64,000 nt of DNA from an uncultured Rickettsiales bacterium (GCA_950054255.1 CATLOR010000001.1:903589-967588); one strand, 5' to 3'; shown: positions 45,187 to 56,799, numbered from the stretch's first letter. Numbers and translations: made by a program. Notes: a model not told the origin generated them from the sequence alone.

Positions 45187-46269
45187 ATGAAATTCGAATT
45201 CAATCACATAAAATTACAGATTAAAAAATGGATGAATCACCCTAAGGGGCGGTCTCTTTTGTTGGCTCTTATTTTTGTGGCGATTGTGGGGGTGTTTTTT
45301 ATTTTACCGACCCCTGATTCAGAAATAAGCCAAGAAAAAGTACATAGTACTGAGCCATCACAAAATGTGATTATTGAAACCGGCATTGACCATCATGACA
45401 TGGATCATGAAAGTGAACCGGACGAATATGATGAAGCGCATGAAGATAATACATATGTTGATCCTGAATTATTAGAAACACTTCCTGTCATAGGAAGTGA
45501 AAAAAAGGTTGGAACAATAGAAATTATTGAAGAGAAAAAAGCGTTAAAAGAGAATTATACACTCACGCCGCCTGTTATTAAGAATAAGAAAAAAGTTAAA
45601 GTCGCTATTGTGATTGATGACTTGGGTATGAGTTTTGCACGTTTAAAGAAATTAACAGCGTTAAAAAAGAAATTAAACTTAGCTTTTTTACCTTATGCAC
45701 CTAACCTAGAGGAACAGACGCGTTTTGCTCTTAAAGAAGGACATCATCTTTTAGTTCATATGCCGATGCAGCCGAAGTCAAGAAAGATTGATACGGGTCC
45801 GATTGTTTTAAAACCTGAGATGGATAGTAAGACGCTTTTAAAGAACTTAAAAAAGGGGCTGGCTTCTTTTGAGGGGTATAAAGGGATTAATAATCATATG
45901 GGGTCTGACTTTACAGAGAACCAAGCAGGTATGCATTTAATTTTGAGTTATTTAAAAAGTAAAAATTTATATTTCCTAGATTCAAAAACAACGCCGCGCT
46001 CAGCAGGGAGATCTGTGGCGAAAGATATAGGAATAGATTTTGCCGAAAGAGATGTCTTTTTAGACCATGTAAATGAATTAAAAACGATTCAAATGCGCTT
46101 GAAAGATACTGAGCGTGTCGCATATGAAAAAGGGACAGCAATTGCCATTGGGCATCCGTATATTGCCACGATTGAAGCGCTGACACTCTGGGTGAAAGAT
46201 CTAGATGCGAAAGGGATAGAGCTCGTTAGTTTAGAAGAGCTTTTGGAAAAACCTGCGCCTAATCCCTAA
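45187..46269 (+). CDS. Divergent polysaccharide deacetylase (YibQ-like)
   Basis: 360 residues. One N-terminal membrane anchor (LLLALIFVAIVGVFFIL, residues 22-38) and a long acidic periplasmic linker (40-135, rich in Glu, Asp and His) precede the deacetylase-like barrel: VAIVIDDLGMS near 140, LVHMPMQP, GINNHMGSDFT, LYFLDSKTT, FAERDVFLDH and AIAIGHPY. These match the DUF610/YibQ clade of NodB-like proteins, in which metal ligands are altered, so activity is unsure. Convergent with ppiD (four-base overlap) and divergent from trpD. Occupies the place of trpE/trpG in the typical order. Confidence 0.85.
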   Translation: MKFEFNHIKLQIKKWMNHPKGRSLLLALIFVAIVGVFFILPTPDSEISQEKVHSTEPSQNVIIETGIDHHDMDHESEPDEYDEAHEDNTYVDPELLETLPVIGSEKKVGTIEIIEEKKALKENYTLTPPVIKNKKKVKVAIVIDDLGMSFARLKKLTALKKKLNLAFLPYAPNLEEQTRFALKEGHHLLVHMPMQPKSRKIDTGPIVLKPEMDSKTLLKNLKKGLASFEGYKGINNHMGSDFTENQAGMHLILSYLKSKNLYFLDSKTTPRSAGRSVAKDIGIDFAERDVFLDHVNELKTIQMRLKDTERVAYEKGTAIAIGHPYIATIEALTLWVKDLDAKGIELVSLEELLEKPAPNP

Positions 46270-48194
46270 TTAATTTGACTTAATCTATTCGCATAGTAAG
46301 AAGCGATGGCTTCTTCATTAATAGAGATATCAAGATCTTGTTTTAAAGCAGCTAAATAATCTTCTAATAATGTTTGATCATAAGCACGTTTGTTTGAGCC
46401 TTTTAACTCAACAAAAGCAGCACTTTCTTTTTTAGGAAGATCTAGAGAAGAGCCATTGTAACGAATGACCAATTGACCGTTTTTATACGGGATTGACGTC
46501 ATCTCTCCTGGTTTGTCGAGCTGAAAAAGAGCCGTGACAGCGAGTGTATCTAGGCTTTGTTTGCTCACATCTCCTGCATATGTTAAGCGATGGATGGCTG
46601 AATGCTTTTTAAAGTTTGGACGTTTTTGATCTTTTGCAACAAGCGTCATAAATTCTTCTGATTTTTCACGGGCAAGGCGAGCACGCTCTTGTTCCATCCA
46701 ATCTTTCTTAACCTCAGATTTAACATCTTTAAATTCTGGGATGAAGCTCGGTTCAATGTCATAGACATGAGCAACTAAGAAGTCACCATTACTATTTTCT
46801 AAAAGCGGGGTTGCAAATCCTGCTTCGGTTTGGAAAACAGCATCCAATACTTCAGTAGAGGCAGGCATAATATCGTCTGTAAAGCTTGCCTCTTTTTTGT
46901 TTTTTGCATTCCCTGCCGCATCAACAAGCGCCACTTTTGTTAGGTTTAAATTCATTTCTTTGACAACATCTTCAAGGCTTTCCCCAGCATTAATGGCATC
47001 TTCTAAAGCATAGCTTAAGTCATATAAAGAATCAGAAGCCTTCGCATAGCGTAGATCAGCTTCAATGGCTTCTTTAACCTCTGTTAATGCTTTTGTGCTT
47101 GCGGGGACGACTTCTTTAACATCTAAAACAAACCAACCTAAATCTGTTTCATAAGGCCCCATAAAGCCTGTTTTTTGGCTTTTAAACAGAGGCGTTGCGA
47201 GCGTTTCAGGAAGACTTGAAACATCGTATTTATCAGCCGGTACATAGGCTGTATCAGTTCCAGTAATCTCTTTTAATGCCTTTCTAAGATCTTTAAGTTC
47301 AGAAGCTTTTGTTAAAACGGCTTGTGCATCTTCTTCTGTATCCAGTGATGCTTGCGCGAGAAGACGCATTTCCACAGTTGTATAATCACCACCAGCAATA
47401 CGATCTTGGTATTCGTTTGCAATCATTTCATCACTAATTTCTAGAGCGTCTTGTACTTGCTGTAAAGTCAATGTAGCAACATCAAAGCGTCTATATTCTG
47501 GTACTCTGTAGCTTTCCTTTTTTTCTTCATATAAGGCTTGTAATACTTCATCATCCGCAGAAGGAATTTCAGAGTCTTTGACCGTTATATGGTAGGTTTC
47601 CGCGGAGCGTGTTTCTGCATTATATTGCAGTAACATTTCTTGCATAGCATCAGGGAGTAACGTTTGCTCAGTAAGTGTTGTTTTTAAAAGGGTAGAGGCA
47701 ATATCATGTTTTTGCATCGCGACATATTGTGCCTCGCTTAAGCCCGCTTGTTGTAAAAGGCGTGCAAAAATAGAACGTCTTAAGCTTTCATTGCTTTCAC
47801 CTGTTGCCTTATTCGCGGCAACAAAATTATCAAGCAATGCATTTGTTTGGTTTGCGACAATTTCATCTGAGATGAGAATGCCTAAGTTTCGTGCTTCTTT
47901 CGCAAGTAAACGACGCTCAACTTCACTATTAATAACGACATTTACAATCCCAGCTTGAAGACCTTGTTCAAGGGTCAGGTTGTTTTGTTGTAGGGTTTGT
48001 GTCACCAGGCGATCTAATTGTGACATAGAAAAAGACTCGTCTTCAATTTCAAAGGCTGTTGTTTCAGGAAGTCCACCTGTGAAAAAGTTCCCCATATCCA
48101 TCAGGACAAGTCCAGCAGTAGCAAGGGCTAGAAGACCTAAGAATAGTGTTTTTAAAATCCAAGACTGAGCGCCATCGCGCATAGATTGAAGCAT
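46266..48194 (-). CDS. ppiD: PpiD-like peptidyl-prolyl isomerase (SurA N-terminal domain)
   Basis: 642 residues. Inner-membrane-anchored periplasmic chaperone near the Sec exit. Begins LQSMRDGAQSWILKTLF, one membrane helix (about 15-35), then a SurA-like N-terminal chaperone domain (about 40-180), a parvulin-like region (about 250-370) and a C-terminal domain. The parvulin part is weakly conserved, as in PpiD. Family-typical position near tpiA and secG, divergent from tpiA. Ends in a four-base overlap with the deacetylase-like gene. Confidence 0.9.
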   Translation of the reverse strand: MLQSMRDGAQSWILKTLFLGLLALATAGLVLMDMGNFFTGGLPETTAFEIEDESFSMSQLDRLVTQTLQQNNLTLEQGLQAGIVNVVINSEVERRLLAKEARNLGILISDEIVANQTNALLDNFVAANKATGESNESLRRSIFARLLQQAGLSEAQYVAMQKHDIASTLLKTTLTEQTLLPDAMQEMLLQYNAETRSAETYHITVKDSEIPSADDEVLQALYEEKKESYRVPEYRRFDVATLTLQQVQDALEISDEMIANEYQDRIAGGDYTTVEMRLLAQASLDTEEDAQAVLTKASELKDLRKALKEITGTDTAYVPADKYDVSSLPETLATPLFKSQKTGFMGPYETDLGWFVLDVKEVVPASTKALTEVKEAIEADLRYAKASDSLYDLSYALEDAINAGESLEDVVKEMNLNLTKVALVDAAGNAKNKKEASFTDDIMPASTEVLDAVFQTEAGFATPLLENSNGDFLVAHVYDIEPSFIPEFKDVKSEVKKDWMEQERARLAREKSEEFMTLVAKDQKRPNFKKHSAIHRLTYAGDVSKQSLDTLAVTALFQLDKPGEMTSIPYKNGQLVIRYNGSSLDLPKKESAAFVELKGSNKRAYDQTLLEDYLAALKQDLDISINEEAIASYYANRLSQIN

Positions 48195-48281
48195 TTTTTA
48201 CTCTCTTTTTCTTTTTCTAAGTTATCTAAAATGGTACGTTAATGACACAGATCATACTGTTAAGAAAGGACAAGTGCAATA

Positions 48282-49010
48282 ATGAAGAAGCAGATAATTG
48301 GAAATTGGAAAATGAATGGGTCAACAGAGATGCTAAAAAGCTTTGCATCTTCTTTAAATAATCAAGTTCAAATAGGCGAAAAAGCTGAGATTGGCGTTGC
48401 TCTTCCTTATCCTTATATGTCATTAGCATCGCATTGTTTGTTTTCCGAAACAGCGGTTAAAATTGGGGCTCAAAACTGTTCAACAGAAGAAGTAGGAGCT
48501 TTTACAGGAGAAGTTTCCGTGGAAATGATTCGCGATATTGGGGCTAATTTTGTAATTGTTGGTCACTCAGAGCGTCGTAGTTTGTATGGAGAAACAAGTG
48601 ATCTAGTCGCAGTTAAGGCCAAACAAGCAATTTCGAAAGGTTTGATGCCGATTATCTGTGTAGGCGAAAGTGAGTCTGAACGTGAAGCGTCAAAGCATTT
48701 AGATGTTATAAAAGATCAGCTTAAGAAATCTGTACCCGAAGGGACATTTCAAGAGCAATATATGATCGCTTATGAGCCTGTTTGGGCGATTGGTACGGGG
48801 AAGGTCGCAAGCTTAGAAGATATCAAAGAAATGCATGATTTTATTGCGTTTGAATTAGGGTTTAAAGGATGTCCTTTATTATATGGAGGATCTGTAAAAC
48901 CTGATAATGCGCGTGAAATTCTAGCCATTGAAACAGTTGGTGGTGTTTTGGTTGGTGGTGCGAGTTTAAAAGCAGATGATTTTGCTGCGATCTATCAATC
49001 TGTTGCTTAA
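48282..49010 (+). CDS. tpiA: Triosephosphate isomerase
   Basis: 242 residues. Interconverts dihydroxyacetone phosphate and glyceraldehyde 3-phosphate. Catalytic residues are all visible: N8 and K10 (IIGNWKMNG), H95 (VIVGHSERR), E165 (AYEPVWAIGTG), and the phosphate loop LYGGSVKPDNA plus GGVLVGGASL. Divergent from ppiD with 87 bases between. secG follows on the same strand. Confidence 0.98.
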   Translation: MKKQIIGNWKMNGSTEMLKSFASSLNNQVQIGEKAEIGVALPYPYMSLASHCLFSETAVKIGAQNCSTEEVGAFTGEVSVEMIRDIGANFVIVGHSERRSLYGETSDLVAVKAKQAISKGLMPIICVGESESEREASKHLDVIKDQLKKSVPEGTFQEQYMIAYEPVWAIGTGKVASLEDIKEMHDFIAFELGFKGCPLLYGGSVKPDNAREILAIETVGGVLVGGASLKADDFAAIYQSVA

Positions 49011-49097
49011 AGAGTTAAAAAAGAGCTTGCCTTTTAAGGCGTGTCCTTTTAAAACAAACACATTAAATAAAGAGATTCTAAGAAAGCGTTTTTAAAG

Positions 49098-49442
49098 ATG
49101 CATGAAGTTGTTCTGATTATTCATTTAATATTGGCCGTTTCTTTGGTGGCTGTTGTTCTTGTTCAGCGCTCAGAGGGCGGTGGATTAGGTATTGGCGGTG
49201 GTCAAGGCGGTATGGGCTCTTTTGCCTCTGCGCGCGGAACAGCGAATTTTTTGACACGCTTGACTACCTACTTAGCAATAGGGTTTATAATCACAAGTCT
49301 TAGTCTTGCTATCATTGCAGGTCAGGGAAAAGAGAAAACAAGTATTTTAGATGTTGCTCCGATGAGTAAGGAGGTTGGCGAGATGCCAGCGCCTTCTGAA
49401 CCGGAGGCTCCAAGCGCACCGCAAGTGCCAGCATCACAATAA
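49098..49442 (+). CDS. secG: Preprotein translocase subunit SecG
   Basis: 114 residues. Small two-helix subunit of SecYEG. Helix 1 (VVLIIHLILAVSLVAVVLV) is followed by the conserved cytosolic loop RSEGGGLGIGGGQGGMGSF and ARGTANFLTRLT, then helix 2 (YLAIGFIITSLSLAIIAG) and a Pro/Ala-rich tail. Position between tpiA and pyrG is classic. A long perfect hairpin follows the stop. Confidence 0.96.
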   Translation: MHEVVLIIHLILAVSLVAVVLVQRSEGGGLGIGGGQGGMGSFASARGTANFLTRLTTYLAIGFIITSLSLAIIAGQGKEKTSILDVAPMSKEVGEMPAPSEPEAPSAPQVPASQ

Positions 49443-49450
49443 AGAATAAC

Positions 49451-49490
49451 GAGAGGCGACTTTAAAATAAAGTCGCCTCTCTTACTTTTA
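49451..49490 (+). terminator. Terminator hairpin after secG
   Basis: Perfect 14-bp stem 49451-49464 / 49468-49481 (GAGAGGCGACTTTA with its complement) and a three-base loop, followed by a poor T-tract (TTACTTTT). Very stable stem, so probably a terminator or transcript-stabilising hairpin between secG and pyrG. Confidence 0.8.
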
Positions 49491-49524
49491 AAGAAAGAAA
49501 AATAAACAAAAAAAGGATTTCGAT

Positions 49525-51165
49525 ATGGCACGTTATATATTTATTACTGGGGGTGTGGTTTCATCACTTGGAAAAGGCTTATCATCAGCTTCTTTAGGGG
49601 CGTTGCTACAAGCGCGTGGTTTTTCTGTTCGTATTCGAAAACTTGATCCTTATTTGAATGTTGATCCTGGTACGATGAATCCTTTACAACATGGGGAAGT
49701 TTTTGTGACAGAAGACGGCGCAGAAACAGATCTTGATTTAGGGCATTATGAACGCTTCACAGGGGTTTCTTCTTCTCAAAATGATAATATTACCTCAGGG
49801 CGAATTTATTTGAATGTGATTACAAAAGAGCGTCGTGGGGATTATGGCGGAACAGATGTTCAAGTTGTCCCTCATGTCACAAATGAAATCAAAGATTTTA
49901 TCGCTGAAGGTTCTGATGATGTTGATTTTATGATTTGTGAAATTGGCGGAACTATTGGAGATATCGAAAGCTTGCCTTATATCGAAGCAATCAGACAATT
50001 CTCAAATGAGCGCGGTAAAGAAAAATGTATGTTCATTCATGTAACGCTTGTTCCTTATTTGAAAGTTGTAGGGGAATTAAAAACAAAACCAACACAGCAC
50101 TCTGTGAAAGAACTTCTATCTGTTGGTATTCAGCCAGATATGCTGCTTTGTCGTAGTGATCATCCTATTTCAATGGATGATCGACGCAAGATCGCACTCT
50201 TTTGTAATGTGCCAGCACAACGTGTTATTCCAGCTCTTGATGTTGATACAATTTACCGTGTTCCTCTTGAATATGATCGCGAAGGAGCGGGGGCTGAGAT
50301 CTTAGATTATTTTAATTTGAAAGCACCAGAGCCTGATTTAGATGTTTGGAAAGACATCGTTGAGACAGTGACCAACCCAGAACGTGAAGTGCGTATTGCG
50401 ATCGTTGGTAAATATACATCTTTGAAAGAAAGCTATAAATCTTTAGAGGAAGCTTTAACACATGGAGGAATTTACAATAAAGCGCGTGTAAAAGTTGATT
50501 GGATTGATGCAGAGATTTTTGAAAAAAGAGATCCTTCAGAAAAATTAGGTCATGTTCACGCAATTGTTGTTCCTGGTGGGTTTGGAGAACGCGCAAGCGA
50601 AGGGAAGATGACAGCGATTGAATATGCACGTGAAAATAAAATTCCGTTTTTAGGTATTTGTTTTGGAATGCAATTGGCTGTTATTGAAACGCTTAGAAAT
50701 CTTGGTGGATTGAAATCAGCATCATCAACAGAATTTGGCGAAACAGAAGAGCCTGTTGTTGGTATGATGACAGAATGGGATAAAGATGGAGAGTTGCAAC
50801 TTCGCACTGATGAACAAGATCTTGGTGGGACAATGCGTTTGGGAGCTTATCCTTGTGAGTTAGAAAAAGAAAGTCTTGTTTATCATGTTTATGGAGAAAC
50901 AGAGATATCAGAACGTCATCGTCATCGTTATGAAGTGAACATGAAATATAAGGACAGGTTAAGAGATGTAAATATGTTGATCTCTGGTATGTCACCAGAT
51001 GGGTTATTACCAGAAATTGTCGAGCGCACAGATCACCCTTGGTTTATTGGTGTTCAATTCCACCCAGAATTAAAATCTAAGCCTTTTGCGCCACATCCCT
51101 TGTTTAAATCACTTGTGGAAGCAGCGCTCAAGGCGTCAGATATAGACGAAGCTAAAGTTGCTTAA
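49525..51165 (+). CDS. pyrG: CTP synthase
   Basis: 546 residues. Amidates UTP to CTP using glutamine. N-terminal synthase domain (1-270) with [15 protein letters not shown] at the start and [16 protein letters not shown]-terminal class-I glutaminase with GICFGMQ (nucleophile Cys near 376), and the His/Glu in [22 protein letters not shown] lies upstream of the ATG. Behind the secG hairpin, so it may have its own promoter in 49491-49524, or readthrough. Next upstream to kdsA in many alphaproteobacteria; here two minus-strand genes intervene. Confidence 0.98.
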   Translation: MARYIFITGGVVSSLGKGLSSASLGALLQARGFSVRIRKLDPYLNVDPGTMNPLQHGEVFVTEDGAETDLDLGHYERFTGVSSSQNDNITSGRIYLNVITKERRGDYGGTDVQVVPHVTNEIKDFIAEGSDDVDFMICEIGGTIGDIESLPYIEAIRQFSNERGKEKCMFIHVTLVPYLKVVGELKTKPTQHSVKELLSVGIQPDMLLCRSDHPISMDDRRKIALFCNVPAQRVIPALDVDTIYRVPLEYDREGAGAEILDYFNLKAPEPDLDVWKDIVETVTNPEREVRIAIVGKYTSLKESYKSLEEALTHGGIYNKARVKVDWIDAEIFEKRDPSEKLGHVHAIVVPGGFGERASEGKMTAIEYARENKIPFLGICFGMQLAVIETLRNLGGLKSASSTEFGETEEPVVGMMTEWDKDGELQLRTDEQDLGGTMRLGAYPCELEKESLVYHVYGETEISERHRHRYEVNMKYKDRLRDVNMLISGMSPDGLLPEIVERTDHPWFIGVQFHPELKSKPFAPHPLFKSLVEAALKASDIDEAKVA

Positions 51166-51410
51166 AAGAGGCCGCGTCTTTTTCTTTTCTTAGAAAAGAA
51201 TTGGCGTGTCTTATTGATGTGTTCTAGCAACATTTTTCTGTATTTTGCGCGTCTATTAAAGCCATCTTGAAAATCGGAGGCTGGTTGCCTCGTTATTTCG
51301 TCTTTATTTGTCGACGCTTCTTTGTTGAAGTCGGAAGAATGTGAGTGTCCCCTTGATACATCCAGACTCTTAATATGGTCTGTTAAGGATGCAGGTATTT
51401 TTTCTAACAT
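51162..51410 (-). CDS. Small basic unknown protein (82 aa), tentative
   Basis: 82 residues with a Lys/Arg-rich end ([12 protein letters not shown]) and mixed polar sequence. I recognise no family. Its ATG at 51410 lacks a clear ribosome-binding site. An eight-codon frame with AAAGGG in front (MKKETRRC and a stop overlapping the ATG) ends exactly here, so coupled translation is possible. The stop shares TTAA with the end of pyrG. Reality of this gene is uncertain; if false, 51166-51634 is a 469-base gap that holds only the hairpin below. Confidence 0.4.
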   Translation of the reverse strand: MLEKIPASLTDHIKSLDVSRGHSHSSDFNKEASTNKDEITRQPASDFQDGFNRRAKYRKMLLEHINKTRQFFSKKRKRRGLF

Positions 51411-51459
51411 CTTCTTGTTTCTTTTTTCATTTGTTACCCTTTCGGTTGGTTAAAATGAA

Positions 51460-51494
51460 AAAAGCCCATCCCTTGACACGCAAGGCGGGCTTTT
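51460..51494 (-). terminator. Stable hairpin, terminator of the zinc-finger gene or of a small RNA
   Basis: Outer stem AAAAGCCC (51460-51467) / GGGCTTTT (51487-51494) with an inner CCTTG/CAAGG stem (51471-51475, 51481-51485). Reading leftward a T6 run follows. It lies 140 bases after the end of the gene at 51635, further than a usual terminator. Confidence 0.75.
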
Positions 51495-51600
51495 CTCATT
51501 CTAAATTCCGTTGGTAACTAAAATAAAAGCTTTTAGAGCAAACTCTCCTATGGGTTAATTCTTACCTTTACGATGCCATAATTCGGATCTTAAGTCAAGA
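51495..51600 (-). ncRNA. Candidate small RNA or long 3' UTR
   Basis: About 100 bases without a good reading frame, ending in the terminator hairpin. TTGACT (complement of 51593-51598) could be a -35, but at 17 bases the -10 is poor (CATCGT). GGTAA (complement of 51562-51566) can pair with TTACC (complement of 51513-51517) and enclose a hairpin AGAG-TTTG-CTCT. A 21-codon frame starting MRKARLACQGMGF overlaps the terminator. No known RNA family is recognised. Confidence 0.25.
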
Positions 51601-51634
51601 AATATCGGGTAAAATCGTACCTGGTTTATAATTG

Positions 51635-52084
51635 TTATTTAAAACGGCGAACAAAAGCACTTATGGCATTTGGTACTGTTTGCGTGAAAATAAGCTTTGC
51701 ACGATTGTATATAGTAGCGCGTTGATTAAACAGCGTTGAAAATACAGAAGGTGTTTTTTTACCTGTTGTTACAGGACGTTCAACGTGACCAACTTCAATT
51801 GCAGGTGAGTACATATCTGTTTGTACGAAAAGAGGGACTGTTTCTTTTTTTAGTGTCAATGCTTTTTCTGCACGCGCCTGACGGACTCTTTTTGTGCACA
51901 CTGGACCAAAAACATTGTCGCTTACTTTAGCAGCGCTTTCATCGCTGCCTTCATATTCAACATGACCCCAGCCTGATGGGAGATGTCTGTTACAACGATC
52001 ACATCGCAGGTCAGCAGATAGTCCAAAAAATTCACGTCGGAACTGTGATACTGTGGCTTTCTTATTAAAATCGTCTGCGCTCAT
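51635..52084 (-). CDS. DUF6011-like zinc-binding protein
   Basis: 149 residues. A zinc-ribbon-like pattern lies near the N-terminus: RCDRCNRHLPSGWG (C28 and C31), then VFGPVC (C63), which recalls the DUF6011 pattern of CxxCGR and GIGPVC; the last ligand may be another residue. The remainder is basic and helix-prone with no membrane segment. A strong AAAAGGAG stands nine bases before the ATG. The gene is alone between pyrG and kdsA, an interval usually closed in relatives, so it is probably an insertion. DNA or RNA binding is possible but unproven. Confidence 0.6.
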   Translation of the reverse strand: MSADDFNKKATVSQFRREFFGLSADLRCDRCNRHLPSGWGHVEYEGSDESAAKVSDNVFGPVCTKRVRQARAEKALTLKKETVPLFVQTDMYSPAIEVGHVERPVTTGKKTPSVFSTLFNQRATIYNRAKLIFTQTVPNAISAFVRRFK

Positions 52085-52232
52085 GTGATACTCCTTTTCA
52101 ATAATTTAAAAAGTTAAAGAAATATGTCTACTTTATTTATGTCTAGAGATCAAGAGTATTTCTTGCAAAAAAATATAGGTCTGGTAGAAAGAAAGGCATG
52201 TAATAATTTGTTTTTTTATAAGGGTTTTTAAA

Positions 52233-53078
52233 ATGGAACAAAAACATATTTCAATTGGTGATTTTCAATTAGGCAATGATTTGCCTTTTGGTTTATTGGC
52301 AGGGCCTTGTGCTTTAGAAAGTCAGGATCACGCCTTTTTTATGTGTGAAAGACTGGAAAAAATTACACGTAAACTAGAAATTCCATTCATTTACAAAACG
52401 TCTTTTGATAAAGCAAATAGAACCTCTGTGAATTCAAAAAGAGGAATTGGCCTAGATAAGGCTATGCGCATTTTTGAAGAATTGAAAAAAGAATTTAACG
52501 TGCCGATTGTCACAGATGTACACACGCCTGAGCAATGCGAAATTGTGTCACAATATGTGGATGTTTTACAAATTCCGGCATTCTTGTGTCGCCAAACAGA
52601 TTTACTGTTAGCGGCTGGGAAAACAGGTAAAGTTGTGAATGTTAAAAAAGGACAATTCTTAGCGCCTTGGAATATGGCGGCTGTCGCTGAAAATATCGCG
52701 TCTACAGGTAATGAGAATGTTATGTTGTGTGAGCGCGGTGCGAGCTTTGGTTATAATACGCTTGTATCTGATTTTAGAGGGTTACCAATTATGGCCTCAA
52801 CAGGGTACCCAGTTGTCTTTGATGCAACGCATTCAGTTCAACAACCAAGTGCGAATGGCAAGACAAGTGGTGGTGACCGTCGTTTTGCCCCTGTCTTGGC
52901 ACGCGCGGCGATGGCTGTTGGTGTCGCTGCTGTTTTCATGGAAACGCACCAAGATCCAGACAGTGCGCCGTCAGATGGTCCAAATATGATTTTATTAGAT
53001 CATATGGAAGATGTTTTATCTGTTATGAAAGAAATTGATACGATTTCAAAACAACACCGTATCGAGATTGCCGCTTAA
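52233..53078 (+). CDS. kdsA: 2-dehydro-3-deoxyphosphooctonate aldolase (KDO-8-phosphate synthase)
   Basis: 281 residues, TIM barrel. Condenses PEP with arabinose 5-phosphate to make the precursor of LPS inner-core KDO. LLAGPCALES near 23-32, YKTSFDKANRTS, TDVHTPEQC and QIPAFLCRQTDLL, and GTQLSL-like TGYPVVFDATHSVQ are visible. In the family, metal-dependent and metal-independent types differ at one residue (Cys versus Asn near the N-terminus); GPCAL is shared, so I do not assign the type. mscS follows five bases after the stop. Confidence 0.97.
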   Translation: MEQKHISIGDFQLGNDLPFGLLAGPCALESQDHAFFMCERLEKITRKLEIPFIYKTSFDKANRTSVNSKRGIGLDKAMRIFEELKKEFNVPIVTDVHTPEQCEIVSQYVDVLQIPAFLCRQTDLLLAAGKTGKVVNVKKGQFLAPWNMAAVAENIASTGNENVMLCERGASFGYNTLVSDFRGLPIMASTGYPVVFDATHSVQQPSANGKTSGGDRRFAPVLARAAMAVGVAAVFMETHQDPDSAPSDGPNMILLDHMEDVLSVMKEIDTISKQHRIEIAA

Positions 53079-53083
53079 TTTTT

Positions 53084-55629
<2,546 letters not shown>

Positions 55630-55652
55630 AGATCGTTGTAAATGAATACTTA

Positions 55653-55684
55653 AGAGAGCGTTTCTAATCGGGGCGCTCTTTTTA
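55653..55684 (+). terminator. Terminator of eno
   Basis: AGAGCG (55655-55660) pairs with CGCTCT (55674-55679) over a 13-base loop; followed by TTTTTAT. On the other strand it also lies at the end of the small glycine-rich gene. Confidence 0.75.
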
Positions 55685-56107
55685 TTATCTAAAAGCGGGT
55701 TTGGCTTTAAATGTTTGCTGTATTTGAGGTTGCGCTTCTGTATTTTGTGAAAATTGTAATGCTGTTGCAAGCGCGCTAACTGTAATACAGCAAGAAATAA
55801 AAGCAGCTTTTAAAAGTGTGTTTTCTGTAAGCATATTATCATGTGCCCCATCAATATCAGAAACCAAAAAAGCACCAAGTGTTGACCCAATCACGGCGCC
55901 ACCACCAATAGCGGCAAAAAGTGCGGCGCACATCATCGCGGGAGCCCCCAAAGAAACGGCGCTTGCAATTGTTGCGCATGTCGCTGTCGAACACGCAAGA
56001 CCAATCAATCCCCATTTTACAAACCCATTGAAGGTGTTTTGGATTTTATCTTTTGGTTCATATGTCTGGCTCTCTCTATCAAGAGGAGGTGGGGCTAGGA
56101 CTACCAT
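55685..56107 (-). CDS. Small glycine-rich membrane protein (second in a pair)
   Basis: 140 residues. A polar start (about 1-28) is followed by a hydrophobic helix (FVKWGLIGLACSTATCATIASAV), a Gly/Ala segment with a zipper (ALFAAIGGGAVIGSTLGAFLVS), and a third helix (LLKAAFISCCITVSALATAL), then a Pro/Gln-rich tail. The start ATG at 56107 has GAAG about 11 bases upstream. It starts 25 bases after the upstream glycine-zipper gene and is probably co-transcribed with it. No family recognised. Confidence 0.7.
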   Translation of the reverse strand: MVVLAPPPLDRESQTYEPKDKIQNTFNGFVKWGLIGLACSTATCATIASAVSLGAPAMMCAALFAAIGGGAVIGSTLGAFLVSDIDGAHDNMLTENTLLKAAFISCCITVSALATALQFSQNTEAQPQIQQTFKAKPAFR

Positions 56108-56132
56108 GATATATTTCTTCTATAGTTATAGG

Positions 56133-56612
56133 TTAAGCAACCAGTTTAAATGTAGCTTTAGGGGTGTTTGACATCGTAATAACTGGATTTTTTGTATCAA
56201 TAGATGTGTATGTTGCGCTTGTTTTAAATTCACTTTGGATCGATGATGTTTGTGTGTTATATGCTTGCTCTAATTTATCGTAGGCATAATTATAACCTAC
56301 GAATGGACCTGATACAGCACCGGCTAGAGCCCCGATTGCAGCTCCTTTTGAGCCTTTGCCAACAAGTAAACCAACCCCACCTAAGACAGCGGCGCCAGCA
56401 ATTGCACAAATTGGTGCGCCAACGGCTGTTGCAACACCTGTAATAATACCTGTTAAAAGAGCTGTGCCAGGGCCTGCGCTTAATGTTGAAAATAACCCGA
56501 TAGCACCTCCAACCCAAAAGCCTATTCCAGCCATCGCTAATGATCCCCAAATGGAAACAGCTGCAACTGCTAATTCACCCTCAGTATTTGTCATTGAATA
56601 ACGATTTCTCAT
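56133..56612 (-). CDS. Glycine-zipper membrane protein (first in a pair)
   Basis: 159 residues from ATG 56612, preceded by AGAGAGG; an in-frame ATG at 56639 is less likely. The N-terminal two-thirds alternates hydrophobic and Gly/Ala stretches: GIGFWVGGAIGLFS, LLTGIITGVATAVGAP, GAAVLGGVGLLVG and AAIGALAGAVSGPFVGY, ending in a conserved-looking polar tail. This resembles glycine-zipper membrane proteins; no family name can be assigned. A TTGACA lies upstream. Function unknown. Confidence 0.75.
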   Translation of the reverse strand: MRNRYSMTNTEGELAVAAVSIWGSLAMAGIGFWVGGAIGLFSTLSAGPGTALLTGIITGVATAVGAPICAIAGAAVLGGVGLLVGKGSKGAAIGALAGAVSGPFVGYNYAYDKLEQAYNTQTSSIQSEFKTSATYTSIDTKNPVITMSNTPKATFKLVA

Positions 56613-56660
56613 GATTATATATGCCTCTCTGTTTGTCATGGTTATGTGATATAGTATCTA

Positions 56661-56689
56661 GTATTAGGGTATAAACATATTATTGTCAA
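56661..56689 (-). promoter_or_regulatory. Candidate promoter of the glycine-zipper pair
   Basis: On the minus strand, TTGACA (complement of 56684-56689), 17 bases, TAATAC (complement of 56661-56666). Perfect -35, weak -10, in the AT-rich gap before ftsB. Confidence 0.45.
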
Positions 56690-56799
56690 TATGAAAATAA
56701 GAAAATATTTAATAACCAGCGTTTTTTTAATATTTAAGTTTCAGTTTTTTATGTCTTAGCGAATCTTTGTAACTTTTTGACTCTAAAACAAAAATAAGA

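Noticed and set aside
50312..50629. 105-codon minus-strand frame inside pyrG
   Set aside because: Shadow frame rich in Leu, Ser, His and Gln, which is the usual antisense composition here.
51475..51480. TTGACA within the hairpin at 51460-51494
   Set aside because: It lies in the stem-loop of a terminator, has no -10 at proper distance and no gene to serve.
51411..51634. tRNA or known RNA gene in the gap
   Set aside because: No cloverleaf, no T-loop GTTCGA-type sequence and no CCA end could be found.
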